From Sporodiniella umbellata (Eukaryota; Mucoromycota; Mucoromycetes; Mucorales; Rhizopodaceae): a stretch of 64,000 bases of DNA. A program made the translations under genes and the position numbers. The notes below the pieces were generated by a model. The model was not told where the DNA came from. It saw only the letters and a program-made list of their open reading frames with translations, and did not search any database. Below are positions 46,508 through 55,859 of the stretch, piece after piece; the stretch's first letter is position 1, and each line of letters opens with the position of its first letter. The stretch spans positions 124,001 through 188,000 of the forward strand of contig JAIXMR010000033.1 of NCBI GenBank assembly GCA_025677835.1. Direction: 5' to 3'.

Positions 46508-48663
46508 TTAAACAAGCGTCTGACCAAACTCATCCAAGACCCCGCGAATTGTTTTTCGAAAGCTTGCCGAGTCTGTTCCTTGATAAGAGTTCCAAGAGGA
46601 AATGCTCATACGGGTACGTTCCTTACTAATGGCATAGTTGATACCATAACCTTCAGGCACCACGGCGCCAAAGCCTCCCCAAGAAGAAATGCCAGGGGAT
46701 GTGTTTGAGGTAGACAAACGCCAGTATTGAGAACCCCAGTAGGAAGGATCTTGAAAGATGGCAGCATCTTGACTAGCAGCTTCTTCGGGAGTCATTTGGC
46801 ATCGTAAACCGAGCAAGTGGCGATCCACGCCTTGACCTAGACAGCTAGTGTCAGCCAAAGGGTATAGATAGAATCGAATGACTTACCGTTACTGGCTGCC
46901 TTCATGTATTCAGACTGAGAGGCGATTGCTTTTTGGAACATTTCTAGTTTGGTGGCCATCTTTTTTTTTTTTTTAAAAAAAAAGGGGGGGGGGTAAGTCA
47001 AAGGATTGGCATAGGGTTTTATCTTACTTTCACATCGCGATCCTCCCAAGCTTTCGTAAAGGCAACCGATTCTACGGAACAGCTACGGACAGTTTCTGTT
47101 CGCCCTGTCAAGAATTTACGTGTGGAGGCGGATTCGTACGTAGGACAAGGTTCACCGTAATGACGATAGTAAGCCAATTGGAAAGCCATCTGAAGCCAAC
47201 CATCCGGACTGATCTTTGCTTTTTTCATAAAGTCAGCACCATAATCATCATAGATAAGCAATGTGCTATCCAAGTCTTGGATGAGGTTAGATGCATTGGT
47301 TTGGGCCGTACGAATGGCTTCCTGTACATGACTTGAGAGATCCCAACGTAAGCGAGTAGGGGGTGCGAGGTTCACAGGCGATGCTTGCACAGGGGTAGTT
47401 TCACTTTATAAAATAAAAATCAATACGCCACATCCTTTTTTTTGGGGGGGGTGGAGCGATTTACCGTTCTAATGCCTCTTCAATCATACGACAGGGCACA
47501 ACCGCATCGGCAGGCGAGTGCTCACCGTTAATGCCAGCACGACCGTTGTTTTCAACAATAAACTGCAATGCTTTATCAAACCATCGGTTTCTTCCATTTC
47601 GACCGTGAAAGATATTTCGATGAGAAAGGTTAGGATCTTCCGGTGAACAATAATCATCCAAACAGAATACAAAGATCGAACGATCAATGTTTTCAAGGGA
47701 GGCTGCATTGGTCGGTTGCTTTTCTAATGCCTCACGAATCTAATCAAGCGTGAATCACAAAGAAGCGCTTTATTTTGGACTTACAGGACCCCAGGTATCA
47801 CGGTGTTCGGTTGTCAATACACCTACAGGAGGTTGTTTTGGGCTTTCCTCCACTTGTTTGATGACCTGATTTAACTGGCTGTAAAAGAAAAAAAAAAAAA
47901 AAAAAAAAAAACTCCAATCAGCATCTTTCCTTTTGTAAGAGAATTTACTCTCTTATTTGTCGAGTAGAGACGACTTCTCCATGAGGGCCAATGACATCCA
48001 CACTGTAGATTTGATCTTGATAGATCACGTTGATATGTTTGGCCAAGCAAGGCCATTGGGTGATGATACGGTCTGAGCCTGAGGCAGCAATCCGGCTGGT
48101 GCCAAACATATTTTTGAGTTGGTTCATACAGAAAGGACCTGATCTGGAAGCCTCAGCAGGAATCTGTTGACTATAATGGATTCCATCAGCCTGGCTTCTC
48201 CAGCCATTTGTTTTATTTACCTATTCACCCGGTTGGAATAATCCACCAAGCTTGCAATCAGACCTGAAGCCCGTTGCAGTTGGAAATCTGTCGTCTGTCC
48301 TTCACTACTGGGTACCAAGTCTATATCTCGAAACTGATTCCACCAGTTGACGTTGATCAACGTAGGAATACGGTATTCGAGGTAGCCTTTCTGAAGCCAC
48401 AGGGTATCCAACCAACTCGATTCTTTCTCACGCGCGTCTAACTCACCCAATCGCTTCTGGAGCTTGTCGGCTAAACCGCTCGAAAAGAAACGGTCCACAT
48501 GGCCTGCCGCCGTTTGATACTCCGTGGAAGAAAGCAAAGGCACTAACGATCGTTTATAGCGTGCCTGCGTCTGCCCAAGGTCGGGAATAGGCAGACGAGG
48601 AAGACTTGACTGGTTCGAAAACGTACTGTGCTTTCTCACACTGCCTTTCAAAGAACGCAACAT
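46508..48663 (-). CDS. Carnitine O-acyltransferase (acetyltransferase type), likely mitochondrial
   Basis: Transfers acyl groups between CoA and carnitine for transport across organelle membranes. Seven exons (minus): 48663-48221, 48170-47949, 47878-47785, 47739-47465, 47403-47028, 46959-46887 and 46836-46508, giving 603 aa, normal for the family. The basic N-terminus (MLRSLKGSVRKHSTF) fits a mitochondrial signal, and no C-terminal peroxisomal tripeptide is present. The catalytic histidine lies in NGEHSPADA. Other landmarks are LPRLPIPDLGQT, GPFCMNQLKNMFGTSRI, DAVVPCRMIEE, AYYRHYGEPCPTYESASTRK and QGVDRHLLGLR. The C-terminal GFGAVVPEGYGINYAI holds the usual carnitine-site region. The acceptor at 46960 lies directly after a poly-A run. 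Confidence 0.94.
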
Positions 48664-48792
48664 CTTTTTTTGAAGTATTAAAAAAGAAAAAAAGCTAAAA
48701 AAAAAAAAAAAAAAAAGAGTAAAAAATAAAAGCATGTGAATCAAAAGGTCTTATTAGAAATCAAGTAACACACACACACATAGAGAGAGAGC

Positions 48793-50033
48793 TCAGTAAG
48801 GTCGAGGCATCGTGGGACGCAATTCCGGACCGGGCGAATAGGCATGGGTGGGACGCGATTCCGGACCGGGAGGGTAGGCGTGGGTGGGGGAAGAATAAGA
48901 GGGATAAGGTCTAGGCGGTCCTGGTGGATGAGGTGAATAAGGATCTAGAAAGCGGTGAGTGTTTTGGAGAAAAAGAGGGGGGGGGGGGGGGGGGGAGGGG
49001 GACTTACTAGGCAAAGGGGCAGGTGGATAAGAAGAAAGCAGTGTCATGGTCTGTGCTGAGCCAGAAGGTCTGAGAAATGGCCGTGGATGGGAGCCTAGAG
49101 GCGTGCCTGGGGGACGATGAAGACCGCCATGCGGTGGATGTGGATGGGAGCCTAGAGGCGTGCCTGAGGGACGATGAAGACCGCCATGCGGTGGATGCGG
49201 CTGGGGAGGATGCGATGGGCGCGGCTGGGAAGCATGCAATGGACGCGATGAAGGTGGACGTGGTCCTGGGCGAGGCCTGGCGGCATGCGGCGACAAAGGC
49301 CTGGTGGGATGGGCCTGCAGGCTGAGGGGTGAAGCTGCTGGGTGATGAGACATTGGGTGGTGTGGCGAAGCACGGGGGCGATAGATGGGGGTTGCTATTG
49401 GCGGGTGAGGTGTGCTTGGATTCTTAGGATGGCCCTAGACGAACAGGTCAAGATCGATCCAGGTCTTTAAAACCTACCCATGGGTAAAATGTCATCTCCA
49501 GATAGATTTCTCCAGCAGGCTGACCTCTTAGGTTCAGAGGGAAATAACCATCGTGCTCTCTCTCACGCAGCACTTTGGCTAGATCAATGTTGGATTCACC
49601 CATAAAGTGATTAGGATTCATATCTCGATCGAATATCTGAACATTTAAAAGATGCTGCTGACCTTGACCTAGCTGAATATTGACCTGAGAGAAAAGTGAG
49701 CGATTAGAAATCGCACAGAGACTTTTCACCTTACTTGATCATCCCAAACAGGATAAGCACCTCCTCCATGATCGATCCGGGTGGTTTTCACTTGTCCGCT
49801 GATTCTAAAGACGCAAAAAGGATCTTGCTTTCGACCGCCCTTCCAGCCAAGGAAAGTTAAAGGATGCACACAATCTCAAAGAGAGAGAGAGGGGGGGCTT
49901 GATTACCTGTTCTTGCAAGTTTTCCTGTTTGGGTCAGAGTCAATAGAAAAGCACTTTATAATAAAGAGAGAGTAGTACTCACCGCCTTGAGAGCAACAAC
50001 AACAAGTTCGCCTAACAGCAATGGTGATTGCAT
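48793..50033 (-). CDS. C2-domain protein with proline-rich tail (Fic1/Inn1-like)
   Basis: Six exons (minus): 50033-49983, 49924-49907, 49839-49735, 49684-49478, 49434-49008 and 48944-48793, giving 319 aa. The N-terminal 125 residues form a C2 domain: GELVVVALKAENLQEQ, GGRKQDPFCVFRISGQVKTT, AYPVWDDQVNIQL, FDRDMNPNHFMGESNIDL and AGEIYLEMTFYP. The rest is Pro/His/Arg-rich with PxxP motifs and tandem repeats. The same order, C2 then SH3-binding tail, occurs in the yeast cytokinesis proteins Inn1 and Fic1, so a role in septum ingression is plausible but inferred. The last intron contains a G run (C run on the coding strand) at 48977-49000. The repeat-rich part is much richer in GC than its surroundings. 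Confidence 0.82.
48817..48888. repeat. Two 36-bp tandem repeats in the proline-rich tail
   Basis: Two adjacent 36-bp units encode THAYPPGPESRP and THAYSPGPELRP-like segments near the C-terminus of the C2 protein, with a few substitutions between units. Confidence 0.8.
49084..49197. repeat. Two 57-bp tandem repeats in the proline-rich tail
   Basis: Two 57-bp units (19 codons each) encode the repeated segment PPHGGLHRPxGTPLGSHP. They are nearly identical, so a recent expansion is likely. Confidence 0.88.
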
Positions 50034-50189
50034 TAAGAAAAGCTTGAAAACTAAAAAATTTAAAGTGGAACTTTTTAAAGTCAAGTCAAACCTCCTGTGG
50101 GTTACACAAAGATGTATTGTTCCAATCGGTGTGTTTATTTCAACTGTATATAATAAAGAGAGATATATAAAAAAAAAAAATTAAAGTAT

Positions 50190-50845
50190 TTAATCCTTCT
50201 TTTCAGTCTTTTTCAATTCTTCGTTTTCCTTTTGAGCCTTTTCGAATTGATCTTTAAAGAGGTTGGCGTTTTCAGAATTGGCGAAACGAATGGCCAATGT
50301 TTGAGCCTCGGGCTGTCCGTCAGAGACGTCAGCAGTGACCTTCCAAACCCAAGAACGGTCAGAGCCCACGTTGGGTTGAAGCGACATGTAAGATTCCACG
50401 TAATGGTTAGCACACACTTTGAGGGTTTTGTCACGACGCATCAATAAACGAGTCTTTTTGGTTTCCTTGTGTTGCATAAATCGAACATCGCCTGTACCGC
50501 GTTCTTTCCATTCAGAGGTGTTGCCATCATAACGGAACAACTTGGCACGCCTGAGAAAAAAAAGGATTAGTACTTTGGCTTGAGGAAAAGGCTTACATCT
50601 TGAAGGTGACGTCTTCGTTTTCTTCATTGGTCTTGACTTCAACTTCTTCTAATTTAATAACAGGTTCAAAATGAACATCAGCTTCTTCTTCTTCTTGCTA
50701 ATGCCAAAAAAAAAAAAAAAAAAAAAAATAAAAAAATAAAAAAATAATAAAAAAAAAAAAAAAAGTAAATATACTAGAAGCCTCTTTTTTTTTTTTTTTT
50801 TTCTTTTACCTGTTCAACAATCTTCTTTTCTTCAGTATCGGACAT
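50190..50845 (-). CDS. YRB1: Ran-binding protein 1 (Yrb1)
   Basis: RanBP1 binds Ran-GTP in the cytoplasm and promotes GTP hydrolysis with RanGAP, ending nuclear export cycles. Three exons (minus): 50845-50810, 50697-50597 and 50550-50190, giving 165 aa (yeast Yrb1 201). An acidic N-terminus ([20 protein letters not shown]) precedes one Ran-binding domain with [56 protein letters not shown] and [16 protein letters not shown]. The ending [18 protein letters not shown] is typical. The first intron carries long A and T runs (50706-50802). It is divergent from the DUF1206-like gene. Confidence 0.95.
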
Positions 50846-51177
50846 GGTAAAAGTGAAAGAAAGGAAAAAGTAAGGATGGATGGATGAAAGGAAAAGGGTG
50901 GGATTACGTGTATCATGAGTTCGCCTGTCGGAGGCTCAATGTGGGTGCACTCTTTTTGAGAGGGGCCTGCCTGGACGTCATGGATGAAAACTCAGTTACG
51001 TAGTGCAAACCACGCTCACCCTACAAACTGGGTCATTGAGAAAATCCTAAAGAAGCCAATCAAAAAAAAAAAAAAAAAAGGGAAACAGTGAACGAAGGCA
51101 TGACATCATCGTGATGACATATAAATAGACAGAGATCAGAATTTTGGTTTTTTATTTTTGTCTTTTAAAATTATTTT
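50846..51177. promoter_or_regulatory. Shared divergent promoter region with TATA box toward the plus strand
   Basis: A 332-bp divergent spacer. TATAAATA at 51120-51127 lies about 50 bp before the plus-strand ATG. Just upstream, ATGACATCATCGTGATGACAT (51100-51120) contains an imperfect inverted repeat with TGACATCA, one base from a CRE/bZIP site. GACGTCA occurs at 50974-50980. Binding is inference only. Confidence 0.5.
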
Positions 51178-52515
51178 ATGTTTGATTTTCTAAAGAGAGC
51201 AGAGAAGCGAGAGGAGCCAGAAAAACCACCTTCAGTGCATTCTCATGGCAGTGCACGAATGATCCGTCGAGAGTCTCAGTTGCATTTTTATGAAGGCGGA
51301 GTGCCCAAACGGTTCAAGACGTTATTGACTTGGGTGGGCCGGATTGGGTTTATTTCCAAAGGCGTGGTCTATGGCTGTATTGGCGTCTTGACACTCACCA
51401 ACCTGACCGATGCATGGACACCGAACGGAAGCAAAGGAAATGAATCGCCACAGGTAAACAAAAAAGATCCATTTTCTCATTCACTCATAGTATTCTTCAG
51501 GGCGCCTTTTTGCTCTTGGGCGGTATTCCAGCTATCGGTCGATCCATTCTGATTGTGATGGCTGTCGGTCTATGTCTGTATATCATTTGGAGGTAAGAAA
51601 ACCCACCCAAACACAGAGCGTTAAGGGTCCCCTCTTTTTAGATTTTGGGAAGCCGTCACAGGTCAAGGAAGCGATGCATCTTTTAGCAAAAAAAAAAACT
51701 TTTTTCGATACCGTCTTTCACCTTTTGTCAGTGGTTGCGTTTATACTGCCTATGCTTATTATGTTATCCACATGATCTTCCAGACAGAAGAAGAACAGCA
51801 GGCTTCAGCCTCAAGCAAGACCTTCCCCGCGTCTTGGGCAGAGACAGGGATCGGCAAAGCAGGCATTGTCTTGCTTGGTATCGCCTTTCTTATCGCCTTT
51901 GCCACACAGATGGTCAATGCGATCAAAGCTCCCTTCAAAAAAGACCTGAAAACGAGTGAGCCCGGCGCGAGAAAATGGGAAGCGTTCATGATCAATTGGC
52001 TTGGCCGGATTGGCTTTTTTGGTCGGGCCGCTCTTTTTGGTACCATGAGTGGCTTCTTTTGGGATTCTCTGGCCCAGCACAACGAATCCGGTGATAAGAA
52101 CATGGTCGCTGCGGCGGTAGGCAAGCTGGCCAACACAGGTGGTGGCCGGTTCTTTATGGGCTTGCTCGGTGTCTGCCTCGTCATCTACGCTCTCTTTGCC
52201 GTCCTGAACGCCTACTACAAGTACTTTCCTACACCGCCACCCACACGTCAAGAATTCTACACCAACGAATTCGTCGATCCAGAAGCCAGCGATAGCGACC
52301 TTGAAAATCAAGCGCAGGCCGTATCCGCTCGACAGAGTATGGCTGAAGTGAAACCTCACACCCAACCTACCTTCAAACACAGGTGCGCTGATTTCTTTCG
52401 TAAAAACCATACTGCAAACCCCAAGAAAAATAGGGTCCAAAACGATCTACACACAACACAGGGCCCTTTCGATCGCTTCTCTGGCCTTTTCCGTAAACAA
52501 CAACCTACTCTCTAG
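51178..52515 (+). CDS. DUF1206-like multi-pass membrane protein
   Basis: Three exons: 51178-51453, 51501-51592 and 51642-52515, giving 413 aa. It contains repeated modules that start WVGRIGFISKGVVYGCIGVL and WLGRIGFFGRAALFGTMSGF, each followed by a second helix (ILIVMAVGLCLYIIWRFWEA; FMGLLGVCLVIYALFAVLNA). This is the internal-repeat plan of DUF1206 proteins, which are mostly bacterial. About six membrane helices are predicted by eye. The N- and C-termini are polar and probably cytosolic. Function is unknown. The A10 tract at 51690 is coding and needs no frameshift. Confidence 0.78.
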
Positions 52516-52732
52516 ATTCCCCCCCCCTCCCTTCCCTTTTTCTAATCATTTCACTGTATACTATATATAAATCTATCGATACCCTTCTACTTTAATCTTC
52601 CAAAGTCAATAAAAAATGGACGTCTATCTATTGATTGAAATCTTTAAACTCTTTTTTTTTTCTATCTGGCTTTTATTTCTTTTCTTTATATATATTTTTT
52701 TTTTTTTTTTTTTTTTTTAAAAAAGTGTTGGG

Positions 52733-53996
52733 ATGGATCCATCGATAGACGATCCTAACGATTTCGAGTCAAAAGACTTGCAGAAAATGGATCAGCATTT
52801 ACGTTGTGCTATTTGTAAAGAACTTTATACTTCGGCTTCCATGATCACCAGCTGTTCTCATTCTTTTTGCTCTCTTTGTGTTCATCGCTGTCTTTCAGAG
52901 GAAACGGTCTGCCCACAATGCAGGAAAGAAGCATTCACTAATAACATTGTGCCTAATCCTGACCTAGACAACTTTGTGCGTCTTTGGCAGAATGCGAGGT
53001 AGGTCGGTCCGTGGAACGGCGCAGTCTGTTTGGATTGACCCTTTTTTTTTTTTTTTTTTTCTCTCTAGAAAAACTTTACAGTCTGTAGACAATATCTTGC
53101 ACGGTAAAAGCGATCCGATAGAGACCTTACCTCGTTCCACCCAAAGACGATCCTCACGGCTAGAAAAGAAAACAGAAGATGCTGAAAAGTGGTCAAGCCC
53201 CTCACGCGAGACGACGGGAGAAGAAAAGCTGTCAAGTAAGCGATCGATCCGTCCCAATCGAAACTTGCTTTTTTATCCATTTTTTTTTTTTTTCTTTTTC
53301 TTTGTTTTTATGGCAGGCACGACATTGGTGGAATGTCCCATTTGTGCACAACACATGAAATACGTTGTGCTGGATAAACATCTGGATGGCTGCATGAAGG
53401 GAGACAGCCGTATACCACCCAGTCCACCCAGCAGGCCTTTGGCGTCAAGGTGAATTGCTAAAAAGAACCTGTGACACTCTTGTTGACCTTGCGTTAGTTC
53501 AAAAACTGTCTATTTAGGAAAGAAGCCCGGTAAAGTGGTTTATGCGATGCAGACAGACAAAGACATGAAAAAAATCTTAAAGGTAAGAAAGAAAACAAAC
53601 AGACGGTTGGATTGAAACCGTATCCAGGATTTAGGACTACCCGAAGAAGGTGACAAAGCTCAAAAAATTTGGCGTCATCGGGAATATAGCAACCTTTACC
53701 ATGCCAATGTGGACTGCCATAAGCCAGTGAGTATGGACACCTTGCTAAGACGCCTGGCAGAGATGGAACGAACACAGGGAGCGAGTAAAAACAATCAAGC
53801 CAAACGGAAACATTTCGACGCTGATACATATAATATCCTTTTTTTTTTTTTTTTTTTTTTTTTTGGTTCATCACTTTAACCTACCTCTATCATTCCTTAA
53901 CCTCTTTCTTTACAGGACAAATACAAGGATGAGTTTACAAAACTAATACAGGCAGCACAAAAACGCAAAAAACCTTCAAAAGAAAAGGATTCCTAA
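52733..53996 (+). CDS. RAD18: RAD18-type E3 ubiquitin ligase (postreplication repair)
   Basis: Rad18 with Rad6 monoubiquitinates PCNA at stalled replication forks. Six exons: 52733-52998, 53069-53235, 53317-53449, 53498-53582, 53628-53832 and 53914-53996, giving 312 aa. The RING finger lies near residues 25-64 (CAICKELYTSASMITSCSHS, FCSLC, CPQC), preceded by the Rad18-typical DPNDF leader. A UBZ-type C2HC finger follows (CPICAQHMKYVVLDKHLDGC). A SAP-like helix pair reads ILKDLGLPEEGDKAQKIWRH, then REYSNLYHANVDC. The protein is shorter than yeast and human Rad18, mainly in the linker and tail. The last intron is of the U12 AT-AC type. Confidence 0.94.
53833..53913 (+). other. U12-type AT-AC intron in RAD18
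   Basis: The donor is ATATCCTT (53833-53840), the minor-spliceosome consensus. TTCCTTAAC, the U12 branch-site consensus, lies at 53893-53901, about 13 nt before the AC end at 53912-53913. Only the AT-AC choice keeps frame: one base of exon 5 plus AG gives Lys, then DKYKDEFTK. Ending at the next AG would give a stop after four codons. A T26 tract fills much of the intron. Confidence 0.9.
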
Positions 53997-54180
53997 ACAA
54001 CTAATAAACCAGCATTGTCCAGAAAGAGGGTACTGTGATACCTGAGGAGTTTAGACTGTATTACTGTTTCTGGGAACTTGTTTTTTGAATAGCAAACGAT
54101 GGATCATTCAACCACTCTTTTAAGCGTAATCTATTCAACGATATAAATAGAAGTCTCTTTGTTTTGATAAGCTATCCCCC

Positions 54181-54188
54181 ATATATAT

Positions 54189-54223
<35 letters not shown>
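54181..54223. repeat. AT/ACAT microsatellite upstream of the TMEM198-like gene
   Basis: An imperfect run of AT with two ACAT interruptions, ending about 30 bp before the ATG at 54252. It lies in the position of a promoter or 5' leader. Confidence 0.85.
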
Positions 54224-54224
<1 letters not shown>

Positions 54225-54251
54225 CCTTTCTTTCTTTCTAATTCTTTTACA

Positions 54252-55333
54252 ATGTATGGTTATTTTCTTTTGTTCTGCTGTATTGCCTTTGTCTATTCTC
54301 AACCTGCCAAAGAACCAGCGGGTCTCATCCACCTTCATCCTACCAAAACCACCCTGATGACGTCCACGCCCACGCACAGTCAATCCATCGACCCTGTATC
54401 TGCATGGACAGATGATTGGTACGGTAAGGTTTCTTTGTTCAAAGCGTGATGAGATGTTGATCGAATGATTAGTGGCAGTCTATGGAAGTCAAGAAGGAAT
54501 CCGACCCGAAATGGCTGCTGTTGGCGCTGTTCTGATAGCCACCGGTCTCTTTCTATGCACCATGGGATTTCGACTCTTCAAGCCCATGCTGGCCGTGGTC
54601 GGTTTACTCACGTTGGGTACGATGGCCTGGATCGCCTTGATCAACGCCAAACCCGACAGTGGATACCTGAACGATTCGATCACCATGGTGGCTGTGCCTG
54701 CTGGCCTGGGCGTCTTGGGTGCTGCGGTCTATGTTCAGTTCTGGTACATCACCATCTATCTGGTAGGCGCTCTGGGTGGATTGGCTATGGCCGCTTTTGT
54801 ATGTACATGGAAAGAGAATCTGGTGATTGAGCATGTAAGTCTTTGAAGAAAAATAAAGAACGCGTTATCAACAGAAAATCCAGTGGGTCGGTAGGCCATG
54901 TTTTCTGGCTGGTATGGCGGTGGCTGCTGGCGCCTGCACTTTTTTCGCTGCTCGGCCCATGGTCTTCTTTGCCACTTCTTTTGTAGGCGCCTATAGCGTG
55001 ATGCTAGGTATCGACTGTTTGGCAAGAAGAGGTTATATCGCTGGTTTCCAAGTCTTGTTCAACCATCGCCATTGGCTCGAATACAGCCTATCAAAATACG
55101 TCTATGTTTTGCTGGCAATGACCCTCGTTCTCTTCTTTTTTTCCATGGCTTGGCAAATGGTTTATAATGCAGCGCATCAATTGGGACTCCACGTGGTGGC
55201 GGCTGTCAAAGGAACAACGGTAGAAGAAGAAGCAAAAGAGGAAGGCGATATGCCTGCCTCTCTTCATCCTACACATCACGAATCTCTTCACCCTGGATCT
55301 ACGCAGGCTGCCTCGGTCCATACACATGCTTAG
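54252..55333 (+). CDS. TMEM198/DUF4203-like multi-pass membrane protein
   Basis: Three exons: 54252-54423, 54473-54834 and 54875-55333, giving 330 aa. A signal peptide (MYGYFLLFCCIAFVYSQ) and a luminal Ser/Thr/His segment precede about seven hydrophobic helices. Landmarks are MAAVGAVLIATGLFLCTMGF, RLFKPMLAVVGLLTLGT and AVPAGLGVLGAAVYVQFWYI. The second half has YLVGALGGLAMAAFVC and FFATSFVGAYSVMLGIDCLA. This glycine-rich paired-helix pattern is that of the TM7SF3/TMEM198 domain. The tail is acidic, then His/Ser-rich. Fungal members are uncharacterised; transport or membrane trafficking roles would be guesses. Confidence 0.8.
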
Positions 55334-55538
55334 TCAACTCAAACCATATTAGAATAAACCCCTTTATTTCTTATCCACACGCATCCTTCAAAAAAAAAAA
55401 AAAAAAAAACAAGGGTCAATGCTTTAGAAATAAACCCTTGCAAACCTGAAAGTTTTCTTTCTATTTAGCTTGAGTCTCACGCATTTTTTTTTTTTTTTTT
55501 TTTATATCTCTCTCTGTTTGTTTTTCATCCCACACACA

Positions 55539-55811
55539 ATGAAAGCAGTGTTTGTTTGGATCATTTATTGGCATACTGTTCTGGCAGGTCTTGTGCTCTA
55601 TTCTTCTGATAATGCCAGGTCTGGCACATTGGGTAGCCACCATCAATGTAGTCAGTTTCCTCAAAGTTTTAACGCTGTCCGGGTCCGTAACGAAGAAAGC
55701 AGCCATTGTGCAATGTGGACCCAGCCTGAGTGCCAAGGGACATTATACGTCGTTCCGGCTCATTATGAAATGGAGATGCCCAAAGAACGTTTTGCATCGG
55801 TTATCTGTTGA
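55539..55811 (+). CDS. Small secreted cysteine protein, crystallin-like pattern
   Basis: A single-exon 90-aa protein. A signal-like N-terminus (MKAVFVWIIYWHTVLAGLVL) precedes a short mature domain with four cysteines: CSQFPQSFNAVRVRNEESSH, then C, ECQG and a terminal C. The order of FNAVRVRN, the Cys-Trp pair, a CQGTLYVVP strand and a final FASVIC strand resembles a single beta/gamma-crystallin-like module seen in small secreted fungal proteins. That assignment is by pattern only. Start at 55539 because the frame upstream is a T run. A T22 tract lies just before the gene. Confidence 0.62.
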   Translation: MKAVFVWIIYWHTVLAGLVLYSSDNARSGTLGSHHQCSQFPQSFNAVRVRNEESSHCAMWTQPECQGTLYVVPAHYEMEMPKERFASVIC

Positions 55812-55859
55812 TCACCCACTATTTAATAAAGAATGATTTATGTTGTGGTTGGAAAGAGA

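Noticed and set aside
53450..53517. Broken frame in RAD18 between the UBZ finger and the SAP-like region
   Set aside because: Using the earlier TTAG acceptor at 53497 gives a 48-nt intron and continuous SSKTVYLGKKPGK, so no frameshift is needed.
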